Below, piece after piece: positions 1-10,404 of a stretch of DNA of 64,000 bases (the first letter of the stretch is position 1; every line of letters starts with the position of its first letter). This stretch comes from Zygnema cylindricum. Taxonomy: Eukaryota; Streptophyta; Zygnematophyceae; Zygnematales; Zygnemataceae. The notes below the pieces were generated by a model, which saw only the letters and a list, made by a program, of their open reading frames with translations, did no database searches and was not told the origin of the DNA. Location of the stretch: contig JBBHKE010002950.1 in NCBI GenBank assembly GCA_037447655.1, forward strand, positions 62,001-126,000. Reading direction: 5' to 3'. The position numbers and the translations under genes were made by a program.

Positions 1-949
1 CTACTTCTTCTTGGTCCTTCCCTCTCTGAAATCTCTTATCAAATCTCTTCTTCAAACCCATTTTGACATGGCCGATCTAGGTGAGCTCACGTATTATTTA
101 GGTATTGAAGTTTCTCGTAACCGCTCAGCTCGCACCCTCTCCTTCTCTCAAGAGACCTTTATCTCTGGTCTTTTGGAACGCTTTGGCATGGCAGACTTCT
201 CATCCTTTTCCACTCCTTTGGATGCCAATGCCCCTCTCCTCCCTTCCACTAACTCCCCTCTCTCCCCCTACCTCTATGCCACTTACCGCTCGATGGTCGG
301 GGCCCTAATGTATGCCATGCAGGCCACCCGCCTTGACATTGCCACAGCTGTCACTAAACCCAGTCAATTTCTCCAACTACCTTCTCTTCATCAACTTGTC
401 GCAGCCAAACGTGTCATTCGCTATCGACAGGGCACTAAAACTCTTTGTCTTACATATTCTTCCTTTGGCTTTTACGGGTTTTGTTGATTCAGATTGGGCA
501 TAAGATGAGCTTTCCCGCCGTTCCACCACTGGCTCGTTCTTCTTTTTGGGCAATGGTCTTATCTCCCAGTCATGCAGAAAGCAACCTACCACAGCATGCT
601 CCAACACTGAGGCGGAATATATGGTCGCTTGTCATGCCGCCATGGAAGATGTCTGGCTTCGGACTCTGCTTTCCAAACTTGGATTTCCTCCTTTAGCCCC
701 TACTCCTATTTTTTCCTATTCCCAAGGAGCCCTTGCTTTGATCTGCAATCATATTCACCACAAACGGACGAAGCACATCGACATTCAGTATCATTTCTCT
801 CGAAGTGGGTTGAAGATGGCTCTCTCCAGTTTCTTTATGTCAAATCCGCCAACCAAGTAGCCGATTATCTCACCAAGGCTTTTCATCTCCCTCACTTTGA
901 GCATCACCGCCTCGCCTCTGGCCTTCATCTTCCTTTTCCTCCTGGCTAA
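1..949 (+). pseudogene. Ty1/copia pol remnant (end of reverse transcriptase plus RNase H)
   Basis: The 3' part of a copia polyprotein, entering from the left edge. The first frame (11-487) holds the end of the RT and connection region: FxMADLGELTYYLGIEVSRN, then SMVGALMYAMQATRLDIATAV and AAKRVIRY. After about position 480 the match moves to other frames: the RNase H motif NTEAEYMVACHAAMEDVWLR (from about 606), then HHKRTKHIDIQYHF, and a tail ending at a stop near 949. At least two frameshifts and the loss of the D-S-D-W context around 490 make it inactive. The codons are C/T-rich, unlike the copia elements further right, so this is a separate lineage. Integrase and gag lie outside the window. 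Confidence 0.9.
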
Positions 950-1001
950 ATTTCCTTTGTTTTCATATCAATCTACTTTCTAGTTTTTGCTTGAGTGGGG
1001 G

Positions 1002-1531
1002 TGTTAAGGGTCATTTAGCGTGGGTTTACTTAATGTCACTTTTTGTACCGTCTGTACTTTCCATTTCATGTGACGGTCCACTTTTGCCGCCCTACTTACA
1101 AGTCTTTTGGACGACTATCTTTTGGTCTTGTCCGTACTTATCATTACATACGTCGGTCGATTCTTATCCCTACGTACAAGTCGTTTGAGCGTCGGTCCAC
1201 TCTTGTCGCTTGACTTTTCGTATTTGTTATAGTTCTTAATTATTTTTGTACATTGCCGCCCTAAAGTCAATTTTTTAGACTTTAGACTACATACATTAGA
1301 ATGTCGACTACATATAGTAGAATCTAGTCGTAACGTCAATTAGGTAAAGTCATGAACACATTAATTAGAATCTAGACTAGGATTCTCTTGTTACAACGCA
1401 CCATAGAGCGCTTAGACTCCACAGTAATTAGCACTGTGTATTTTGTATATAAGTGACTCTTCTCACTTATGAAATCATCCCAAATACAATCAATTTCTCT
1501 CTCTAATGCATTGATCTTTCTCTTGTGTACA
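1002..1531 (+). mobile_element. Putative 3' LTR of the left-edge copia remnant
   Basis: A polypurine tract (GAGTGGGGG, 993-1001) follows the pol remnant, and the LTR-like start TGTTAAGGG begins at 1002. A TATA-like TGTATATAAG occurs near 1444-1453. The right end is a guess at a TGTACA near 1531. No second LTR is in the window, so neither the end nor the target duplication can be verified. Confidence 0.55.
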
Positions 1532-2300
1532 ATTTCATAGCTTTTGCCAATCCACCTCCAATAGAAACTAGGATTTGTCTAGAAATAATACAAAAATACT
1601 TCCCTCAACCCATTTCACGAATCCTTATCATGGATTCGTCGTCACGTAAAGTTGATGTCGATAGAATGTGGTAAGAATTTATGGTCAAATATATATTTCT
1701 AGTTGTCCAAGCACTAAAGAAGCCAACAAGTGCACTCTTATGAGGACACCTGATAAAAGTGATGTCGCTCTACGCTACCTGAATTTATGTACAAGAAGAA
1801 TTATACTAAATCTATCCAGCCTACATAAGGTACAAAAACAAGTAGTTGCAAACATCTAATGTTAAAGGTAAATAGTAATAAACGAGACCAAGATATCAAA
1901 GGTTATAATTTGGTGAAAAATAATGTGTCTAAACACATATTTCAATCATTTGCGTTCATCAATTTCTCATTTTTAAATTGTTTTTTCTTGAGATCACCCA
2001 ATAATTTGTAGCAACCTATTTTTGTATGCGTAACAATGTCTAGTTGCTGGTGTTGCTGATTTTATTTTTGATTGTGCATGTCTTTTCCTAATATTATGTG
2101 TAACGAGAATTAAGAAATCATAATTTTATGGGGTTCCGTAATCAACGCATGTTAAAACAGTCAATGTAAACTTATTGTTCATTGAAAAAATCACAACTAC
2201 TAGTTTGTCTTTTTAACCTCGAGATATTCAGATATAGAGATGGGAATCTGTGTGTCCAAAAGAAGTTTTTTCAAGTACAATTATTTTCTCTTAATAGTTA
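1532..2300. other. AT-rich DNA, nothing recognised
   Basis: Only short unsupported reading frames and no splice-consistent coding similarity on either strand. It is probably decayed intergenic DNA. Confidence 0.4.
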
Positions 2301-2480
2301 TTGTGGACACACATTTTCTTATGATAAACTATGTTCATATTTTTTTTAAGTAGTCATTATCAAGGGAGCAAAAAAGGCAACATTGTTGTAAAAGTAAAAG
2401 TAGAAATTCAGAAAATAACAAAGGTTCCCATGTGGGCATTCCCAATTTTTCACGATTTGTTTTCATCCGAATCAGACAAA
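2301..2480. repeat. Direct repeat copy 1 of an unclassified element
   Basis: This stretch (GGACACACATTTTCTTATGA, then AAGTAGTCATT, GTAAAAGTA, CCCATGTGGGCATTCCCAA) recurs in the same orientation at about 5067-5250, with roughly 80 percent identity by eye. The second copy directly adjoins the right arm of a long inverted repeat, so both probably belong to one transposon-derived unit. No coding capacity was seen. Confidence 0.7.
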
Positions 2481-3450
2481 ATATATTCTAGATTTATACA
2501 GTTATTTTTTATTTTTATAAATGCCTAAAGAATGATGAATAACATGTTTACTGAAAATATTAAAAATGTGGTTTCTTGCTCCAAATTCATTGCATGACAA
2601 AAATTATTTTTCTTTGGAAATTTAGCTCGCTGTGCACTATATTAAATCGAGAGAAAAGGCAAGAGGCATTCTTTTCTGTTTACAATTGAATTACTGCAAT
2701 GCACATCCGCACTCGCTAGAGAATTGAGTTGTAAACAAAAAGAGAAAAACCATTGTAGTTCAAACAAATGTTGTGCATGTTTTTTTTTTGGGAAGGCGGG
2801 GACCTCGTTTAGAGTGGCAAATATGAAAAACACATAGCAAAACTTTCAAACAATAAAAAAGAAATGAATTTCAGAATTTCCAAAAAAATATTTTGAAACA
2901 TAAATTCCATCAACAGTTTGAAAAGGGTCGTTCAGGGAGCGACTACAAAGTGGAAATCGACCAATCCAAAAAATAAAGAACGTTGACGAGGAAAAATAAT
3001 GCGAGTCAGAGGTCACAATCGGCTACCCGAATCCGTACCTGACCGTTACACGACCGCCCGCGTCGGACCCAGGACGAATTCGGGTGCCAAATTTTGGGGG
3101 CCGGTCGGATTATGGTCGATGACTCACTTAAAAAAAAAAAAACCGGGTACGGTCGGATAACCAAAAAACGAAAAGGTTTTGTATTGTCCATACTACCCAA
3201 CATTATTGTACTTTGTACTCTTGGTATCGTGGAAGGTATATGGGCAATGTACCACTAATTTTGTACTTATTCGGGTATGGGCGAGTACGGGTAGTTGCGA
3301 GAAATTGATTTTCGGTTAACTTTTATTATCATAAACACGTATCGGGTAACGAGTAACAATTTAGTAGCATGACATAATTTGGCATTCAGGGGTCAACGAT
3401 GGACACGTCCAACTAAAGGATTGAGTGAATGGAACATGGGAGTCCAAGGT
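2481..3450. other. Non-coding AT-rich DNA
   Basis: No convincing gene. A moderately GC-rich block around 3005-3130 is followed by a short A-tract. Its minus-strand frame (3203-3006) has no recognisable motif. Confidence 0.4.
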
Positions 3451-5068
3451 TTTACTGTTTTTGCAACTATATTTGGCATTTTTTTCTTTCAGTTAGTGTT
3501 TGTCGTTGATCGATTGACATGTGGTAGACGTACTGCAGTAATAGTCGGTAGTATGTCAATTTATTCTGAAAAGGAAACCAATCATCACCCAGCCTAGAAA
3601 TGGCGAATGAGAGTTGCAAGCTAAGCAGCTATCGTCGCCTTTTTAACAACAAGTCAACAATTTGGGATGTCGTAGCTGGTAGATACTGGTTTTTCACTTT
3701 TCGAGGAAAATTTTGGGGTTTTCTAAATTATAGTGGATGTTAGCATGGGTGCATTTTGGGAGATATAAATGTCTTATTTGCGAATTTCTGGTGGTTTTCT
3801 TATTGGATTTTTACTTTTGACATCTTTCTTGAATCATTTGAGATTTGATGATTTCCACGTTTTAGTAGCTACTCTGAAAAAATAACATCAATTAGTTAGT
3901 GAAATTTCAATTTCGGGTGCTTTTGATGGAAATTGGGAAAATCAGTTTTTTTTTCTTTTTGGTTGTTTTTTTGCTTAAATTGTGTCGTGTGTCTCATATC
4001 CTCTCGGGATTCGATACTCTGAAGGAGGTAGCCACCCTCCCAAAAAGATACATTCACAATAATTGCTCGAAACATGATAATATTTGTATTTTTAGCTATT
4101 TGCATCATCTTAGCAAAAGCGTTGTGCAATGCAACCTTTTGACTTTCATGATTTGGAATCACATTCGTATCATTTTCCTAAGGTTTACGTGAAATTTTGT
4201 CTAGCGTAAGTGTACAATACGTGTATTATTGAACCAATAACACATAATACACTTTATTGATTTAGTTCGGACTACGTCATTTAGTTTGATATACCAAAAA
4301 TAGCATTTAAAGTTTTGGAGCCTACGGAAGGAATAAAAGGAACTACATAATGCATTAGATGTCAAAACTTTTTTCGCAACGAAGACGTTTTAAGTACCAT
4401 CAAGATATCAATGACTTTAAATTGGGAAAAAAAAAGGTGTGTTAATTAGGATTTGATAAGATAGAATGGATATTTCATGTATATATAAATATTACAAATT
4501 GTATTTGTGAGGGGGGGATGAAGGACTTAGCGTGAAAACGGCCGAGTCTAAGAGCTCGGAAATAATAGTTAAGTCCCTAGAAGCCCACTCACAAAAGCCA
4601 TCTCAACTTTGGCCAAAGTTGAGATTGGATTGTGAGGGCGGAGCCCAAGGACTAAGCGTGAAAACGGCCATGTCTAAGAGCCCAAAAATTATGGCCAAGT
4701 CCGAAAAGCCCTCTCACCAAAGCCATCTCAACTTTGGCCAAAGTTGAGATGGGATTGTGAAGGGTAAGCTCAAGGACTTAGCTTGAAGAAGGTCGAGTCT
4801 AAGAGCACGGAAATGTGAATAACCTGTCTCTACCATGTACAGGATCCCGAATTGTCAACTTGTTGTTAAAAGGGAGACAATAACTGCCTAGCTTGCAACT
4901 CTCATTCGCCATTTCCAGACTACTAATGATTTGTTTCTTTTCTCAAAAGAAATTGACACTCTGCCGACTAATATTGCAATATGTCTACCAAATGTCAACC
5001 GATCAACGGCACACACTTATCGAAAGAAAAACTGCAAAATTCAGTGGCAGAAACAGTAAAACTTTGGA
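3451..5068. repeat. Element bounded by a long inverted repeat (arms about 180 bp)
   Basis: The left arm (about 3451-3638) is the reverse complement of the right arm (about 4880-5068). Shared landmarks are CCAA(G/A)GTTTTACTGTTT at the outer ends, GTTGATCGATTGACAT/GTTGATCGGTTGACAT, and ATGGCGAATGAGAGTTGCAA at the inner ends. The arms are about 80 percent identical. Long arms suggest a Mutator-like or foldback element, but I could not find a target duplication or a transposase. The interior (3639-4500) shows no gene. Confidence 0.65.
4517..4812 (+). repeat. Tandem repeat of about 120 bp (2.4 units) with perfect palindromes
   Basis: Units begin AAGGACTTAGCGTGAAAACG, continue with GAGTCTAAGAGC and end in a palindrome. 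The palindrome is 26 bp, perfect, with half-site ATCTCAACTTTGG, at 4600-4625 and again at 4725-4750. The third unit is partial. It lies inside the long-inverted-repeat element. Confidence 0.85.
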
Positions 5069-5250
5069 CACACATTTTCTTGTGACAAACTATGTCAATA
5101 TTTTGTTTAAGTAGTCATTTTCAAGAGTACAAAAGAAGTCACAGTGTTGTAAAAGTAAAGGTAAAAATTCAGAAAATAAGAAACGTTCCCATGTGGGCAT
5201 TCCCAACTTTTCCCGATTCGTTGTTATCATAATCAAAATAAATATTTACT
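5067..5250. repeat. Direct repeat copy 2, matching 2301-2480
   Basis: Same order of landmarks as copy 1 (GGACACACATTTTCTTGTGA through CCCATGTGGGCATTCCCAA). It ends about a dozen bases before the satellite array starts. Confidence 0.7.
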
Positions 5251-5261
5251 AGATGTTGGAA

Positions 5262-7086
5262 TTTATGTCTCATACTATGGGATTTCCCAGGAATCCGGGA
5301 TTTGAAATGCCTCATACTAGGGATTTCATAGGAATTGGGGATTCGAAATGTCTCATACTAAGGATTTCTTAAGAAACCGAGAGTCAGAATTTATGTCTTA
5401 TACTATAGGAATTCCTAGGAATCTAGGATTCAGCATGTGTCATACAAGGGATTTCTTAGGAATCGAGGATTCGGCTTGTCTAAAACTATAGATTTCCTAG
5501 AAATCCGGAATTCGACATAACTCATAATAGAAATTTTATAAGAATCTGAGATTTAACATGTATGTCTCATACTATGGGATTTCCTAAGAATCCGGGATTC
5601 CGCATGTCTCATACTAAGGATTTTCTAGGAATCCAGGATTCGACATGTCTCATACTAGGGATTTCTTAAGAATCCGGGAATTGGCATGTACGTCTCATAC
5701 TATAGGATTTCTTAAGAATCCGGGATTTGGCATGTTTCATACTAGGGATTTCCTAAGAAACCAATTTCGGAATGTATGTCTCATACAACGGGATTTACTA
5801 GGAATCCGAGATTCGGCATGCCTCATACTATGGATTTCATAAAAATCAGGGATACGGCATGTCTCATACTAAGGATTTCTTAGTAATCCGGGATTCGGCA
5901 TGGCTCATACTAGGGATTTCCTAGGAATCTGGGATTCGGCATGCCTCATTCTCAAGATTTCCTAAGAAACCGCGATTCGGCATGTATGTCTCATATTTCC
6001 TAGGAAACCAAGATTTGGCACGTCTCATACTAGGGGTTTTTTATGAATCAGGGATTCGGCATGTCTCATATTAGAGGTTTCCTACGAATCCGAGATTCGA
6101 CATGTCTCATATTAGAGGTTTCCTACGAATCCGAGATTTGGCATGTCTCATACTAGGTATTTTCTAAAAATCTGGGATTCAACATGTATGTCTCATACTA
6201 TAGGATTTTATAGGAATCCACGATTCAGCATGTGTCATACAAGGGATTTTCTAAGAATCCGAGATTCAGCACGTATGTCTCATACTATGGGATTTCTTAG
6301 GAATCTAGGATTTGGCACGTCTCATACTAAGGGTTTTTTAGGAATCCGAGATTCGGCATGTCTCATACTAGGGGTTTCCTACGAATACGAGAATCGGCAT
6401 GTCTCATACTAGGGGTTTCCTACGAATCCGAGAATTGGCATGTCTCGTACTAGGGGTTTCCTACGAATCCGAGAATCCGCGTGTCTCATACTAAGGATTT
6501 CTTAAGAATTCGGATTCAGCATGTATGTCTCATCCTATAGGATTTTCTACAAATCCAAGATTTGGCATACCTCATACTAAGGATTTCCCAAGAATTCGCG
6601 ATTCGGTATATCTCATACTAGGGATTTCTTAGGAATTCGGGATTCGGCATGTCACATATTTGTCATGCCTCATACTAGGGAATTCCTAGGAATCCAAGAT
6701 TCGGCATGTCTCATATTAGGGATTTTTAAGAATTTGGGATTCGGCATGTATCATACTAGGGATTTCTTTGGAATCTGGGATTCGGCATGCCTCACGGATT
6801 TCCTAAGAATCTGAAATTCGTAATGTCTCATACTAGGGATTTTTTAGGAATTCGGCATTCGGCATCTATGTCTCATACTATGGGATTTCCTTCTAATTCG
6901 GGATTCGGCATGTATGTCTCATAATATGGGATTTCCTTGGAATTCGGGATTCAGCAAGACTCATACTACGAATTTCCAAATAATCTGAAATTCGGCATGT
7001 CTCATAGTAAGGATTTCATAGGAATCCAGGATTCGGCATGTCTTATAATATAGATTTCCTAAGAATCCCAAATTCGGCATGTCTCG
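5262..7086 (+). repeat. Satellite/minisatellite array, about 41-bp unit (left block)
   Basis: About 40 degenerate units of a 41-bp monomer (CATACTAGGGATTTCCTAGG followed by AATCCGGGATTCGGCATGTCT). Some units carry about 4 extra bases (ATGTATGTCTC). The core TTCCTAGGAA is palindromic. Reading frames such as 5645-5842 and 6143-6412 are repeat artefacts. Copia A1 interrupts the array at 7087 and it resumes at 13500. Confidence 0.95.
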
Positions 7087-7636
7087 TGTTGAAATTGATA
7101 GATTTCTAGAGTATTTTCTAGGTTTAATATGTTAGTATAAAAAGAAAAAGGACAGACAGCATGCCTCCACCTCCTCTCTCTAACCCCCATACTTGTTGTA
7201 GTCACTGAAGGATAGAGAGGGTGGTTGATCCATGGCTGCCCTAGTCCAACAGGCAGTTATTTTTAGTAGGTTGCTCTAAAAATATACATGACGGACCCGG
7301 GATTTGATCCCGGTACCTACCGGTCGTCAAGTTGACCGACAACGGTCAACTTTATCCAATTTGACTAGGACCAATGCTAAATGCTAGGGTATGTGATAGA
7401 TATATATACATTTAGAAAGGAACAAATTCATTTAACTAAAACTGGATACGGCGTGCATAGATACAGTTTTATTAAAGTATGAAGTACGACATCATTTCAA
7501 AAATGAATACCACGCATGTTTTTGACAACGAAGCAAATATCGCGCAAGTATTTATAACGGCTACGATTCCGTCTCATTGCGAATCCGATGGCGCACATTA
7601 TCGCCGAAATCTCGGAGTGGTCACCTTGGCGTTTTG

Positions 7637-7664
7637 TGACGTGGCATGACCTGGAGCCACGTGG
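7637..7664. promoter_or_regulatory. ACGT-core (G-box type) pair in LTR U3
   Basis: TGACGTGGCA followed 10 bases later by CCACGTGG. The same pair recurs in the LTRs at 13017-13044, about 51693-51716, 58887-58911 and 63340-63370, and a variant on the plus strand occurs near 45930. ACGT cores of this type are known plant bZIP-factor sites. A role in these LTRs is inference. Confidence 0.55.
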
Positions 7665-7970
7665 AGAGATGACATTCGGTCATAGGAATTTCGAGGAATG
7701 TACGAACGAGTAAAAAGCAAACACGCGTCCGCTTAATAGCCTTGTCGTACATAGGTCGTACAAAAGGTACACTGGCAGTAGTACTTTTTGGTACGGTATA
7801 GTAATCTGATTGGTCCGTACTTCAGTAGATAGAAGTTATTAGAGGGAATCACGACTTATAATATTTTGGTAGGTAGTCACCTCTCCCTTTGAGAGTTTAT
7901 ACAAATTGGAATTTCTACTGCCTCATAAATTATCGCCTGGTTGGGCGTTTTCAAAGATTTTTTTTCCTAC

Positions 7971-8004
7971 GGACTCATGGGAGTCCACGCTGCACGAGGG
8001 TGCA
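7971..8004 (+). promoter_or_regulatory. Leader hairpin pair (stem - NAGG-like loop - stem) in copia A1
   Basis: GGACTC-ATGG-GAGTCC (7971-7986) is followed by TGCAC-GAGG-GTGCA (7991-8004). Both lie downstream of the TATA-like site, so they should be in the transcript leader. Equivalent hairpins with compensatory changes are in the other copia families of the window. Confidence 0.7.
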
Positions 8005-8100
8005 TACAAATTGTCAGCCTAATTACTTGGGCAGCAGTGGGTGTGGCTTAAAGTGGGTTAGTTAATAACTATCTTGAGGCTTCTTTTATTCTGTAGTCCA

Positions 8101-9290
8101 ATGGAGGACACAGAATTGCAGGTTATGGGCCCACCCTCTAGGGTACCCACCTTCAACGGATCTGGGTTCATCTATTGGGAAGCCAAGATGATGGAAACCT
8201 TGTGCGAAAAACGATACTGGGGTATCGTCAGTGGACTAGTGAAACGTCCACCTTCGGGAATCCCTCCTGGTTTTGAACGAGTAAGGTTTTCTGCAGCAGA
8301 GACTGCTTCCGCGGAGGAGGCAGATGATGAAGACAGTAGTATATTCGAAAAAGGGAAAGGGAAGGAGACACCACTCACCCCTATTGTTATGGCACCGGGA
8401 TCGGCGGCCGTGAAGACCGTGGAGAACGATACTCAACAGTGGGAAAACGTAAACATGGCTGCCAAGAACTTCATTCAAAGACACCTCACCTAAGGTTTGG
8501 CCACCCCTCACCTTCACATTTACAAGGCAGAGGAGCTATGAGAGAGTTTGGTGGAAATCTATAGTGCTGGAACTATTCAGAAGCTCCAGTTGGCTAAGCA
8601 AAAGCTAGCTAGTTACACTTACAAATGAGGAAAGATGTTAGATTATTGTAATGATCTTTCTTCTCTGTATATGAAGATGGAAAGTGCCGGGTGGACAAGT
8701 ACAATGAAAATGAAATTTAACACTCTTATCATGAAGTTACCAGATGAGTTCGAGAACATAGTGTACCGAGTACACGGAATGCCTGATAATTCATGGAAAT
8801 GGAACATAGTGGTCAAGATGATACTTGTTCAGGAAAACACAATGGAGATTAGGAGAGGAGGAAAGAGCATTCAAGCTCTAGCAGCAGGAGGGGACCAATG
8901 GGGGAAGGACCCGAAGAAACCTTACAAAGGGGAAAGAGATCAGTCTGGGGCACTAAGGCCCCCAAAGGCTTTTTGTCATTTTTGCAAAAAACCAAGACAC
9001 TTCATCACAGACTGTGTCAAGCTGTCGCAGCTGAGGCTCCAAAAAAACCGTGGAGGGGGTTCTTCCGGAGGGATGAAAAATGCACTTCTTGTTACAAAAG
9101 TGACAGGAGAGAACGAGGATGAGTCCTTTGAGGACGATCGGGAACTTCTTCTTGACGAGAGTCTGGAGGAGAAAAAAATCCCTCGGAGACAAAAGCGTGC
9201 CCTTAAAGCAAATTCAAGAAGCTCCACAGGCAGGATGGATCATCGACTCAGGTGCATCCATGCATATGTGTCGTGATAAAGAACTCTTCA
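8101..9290 (+). pseudogene. copia A1 gag, broken
   Basis: The frame starts at the ATG in the LTR (MEDTELQVMGPPSRVPTFNG), has the usual copia gag N-terminus (GFIYWEAKMMETL), and is interrupted by stops around 8491-8630. It resumes as MLDYCNDLSSLYMKMESAGW with the motif LIMKLPDEFENIVYR. A CCHC zinc knuckle is visible at about 8971-9012 (CHFCKKPRHFITDC), with P-R where G is usual before H. The start choice follows the conserved start in three other copies (49642, 56290, 60747). The protein would form the nucleocapsid and bind RNA, but the internal stops prevent a full product. Confidence 0.9.
8121..8135 (+). other. Primer-binding site of half-tRNA initiator Met type
   Basis: GGTTATGGGCCCACC follows the LTR end without a gap. 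It is complementary to GGUGGGCCCAUAACC in the anticodon stem-loop of plant initiator tRNA-Met, not to the tRNA 3' end. Drosophila copia is known to prime this way from a cleaved tRNA half. In this element the PBS is also read as gag codons (Q-V-M-G-P-P). Confidence 0.85.
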
Positions 9291-9487
9291 CTAAACTAAG
9301 AAAGATCCCTACTGTAGAGATAGAGTATGGGGATGGGAGAGTGGTTACTATAGATCTAGTGGGATCAGTAGATCTGAAGGTCTTAGTGGATGGTAAGACT
9401 TCTATACTTACATTTACAAATGTACTCTACATTCCTCAGCTGAGTAAAAATCTTGTCTCTACGTCTGTGCTAAAAAAAAGAGTTTAA
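9225..9487 (+). pseudogene. copia A1 aspartic protease region
   Basis: GWIIDSGASMHMCRDKELF shows the D-S-G active site of the copia protease. It is followed by VEIEYGDGRVVTI and the flap-side motif NVLYIPQLSKNLVSTS. It is in a different frame from gag and ends at a stop just after LKKRV. It would process the polyprotein in particles. The frame breaks on both sides make it inactive. Confidence 0.9.
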
Positions 9488-9624
9488 TACCTTCACTAGA
9501 AAGGGAGTCTTTACAACTAAGTATGGGGATGAAGTTTTCTTAACGGCAGATAAGGGTAGCCAAGGAAAGTTTAAGCTTAACCTGAGTAATGAAAAGTAAA
9601 ATGCTTCTTATGTTGGTGTTCCTA

Positions 9625-10344
9625 AGTTGATGATTTGGCATAAGCGGTTGGGGCATGTGCATTTTGATAGGTTGAGGGAAATGAAAAAGCTTCGGGTAGT
9701 AAAAGGCATTCAATTTGGGGATAATGAAATGATGAATGATTGTAGTGGATGTGCTCAAGGTAAGGCTTCCAGACTTCCCTTTCCCAAAGCCGCCACATAT
9801 AGAGGTGAGAAAGTGTTATATTTGGTACACACAGATATTTGGGGACCTGCAAAAGTACCTTCGGTTGGAGGAAAGAGGTTTATGATGAAAATAACCGATG
9901 ATTGGTCTAGATACTCTAGAGTATACTTTCTGAAAAATAAGTCTGAAGCATCAATTTACTTCAAAGAATATAAAGCCTGGAGTGAGAAGTTGCATGAAAC
10001 CCCCATTAAGAGGATAAGGAGTGATAATGGGGGGGAATATACCTCTAACCAGTTTGAGGACTATCTGAGAGATGAGGGAGTGCAACACCAGAAAAACTGT
10101 ACCATATAACCCGGAACAAAATGGGGTAGCAGAGCGATTGAATAGAACACTAGGAGATAGTGCATGCAGTATGTTGGCAGACAAGAAAATAGGAAAGAGA
10201 TTTTGGGCACAGGTAATGAATTGTGCCAACTATATTAAGAATACAATCCTTACCTCAGTTGTAAAGCGAGTGACACCTTATGAGAGATGGGTTGGAAGGA
10301 AACCATATATCTCACACCTTAAAGTGTTCGGTAGCCAAGTCTAG
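9625..10344 (+). pseudogene. copia A1 integrase region
   Basis: The HHCC zinc domain is visible as HKRLGHVHFDRL ... CSGCAQGK (about 9640-9765). The catalytic triad is recognisable: D in HTDIWGP (about 9830), D in RSDNGGEY (about 10020) and E in NGVAERLNRTL (about 10135). A frameshift lies between RDEGVQHQ and KTVPYNPEQNG (about 10085-10095), and a stop follows GSQV at 10342. The integrase would insert the cDNA. The copy is clearly derived but non-functional. Confidence 0.92.
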
Positions 10345-10404
10345 AGTTTTGACACGGATAAGAAAAACTGGAAACTACATGCTAAGGGAAAACCTGGATA
10401 GTTT

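Larger units (their letters stand above)
7087..8120 (+). repeat. 5' LTR of copia A1 (1034 bp)
   Basis: Starts TGTTGAAATT and ends CAGAATTGCA directly before the PBS. It contains a T-arm-like hairpin (about 7290-7330), ACGT-core boxes (7637-7664), a GTAC inverted repeat near 7757-7796, a weak TATA-like TTTATACAAA (about 7898), and two leader hairpins (7971-7986 and 7991-8004). The ATG of gag (8101) lies within its last 20 bases. Confidence 0.95.

Noticed and set aside
5250-5275. LTR-like start (TGTTGGAATTTATG) at the beginning of the satellite
   Set aside because: The similarity to the C/A-type LTR start stops after about 14 bases and the satellite follows; there is no LTR body or target duplication.
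5262-7086. CRISPR-like regular repeats
   Set aside because: The units are contiguous, with no unique spacers, and degenerate. This is a eukaryotic satellite.
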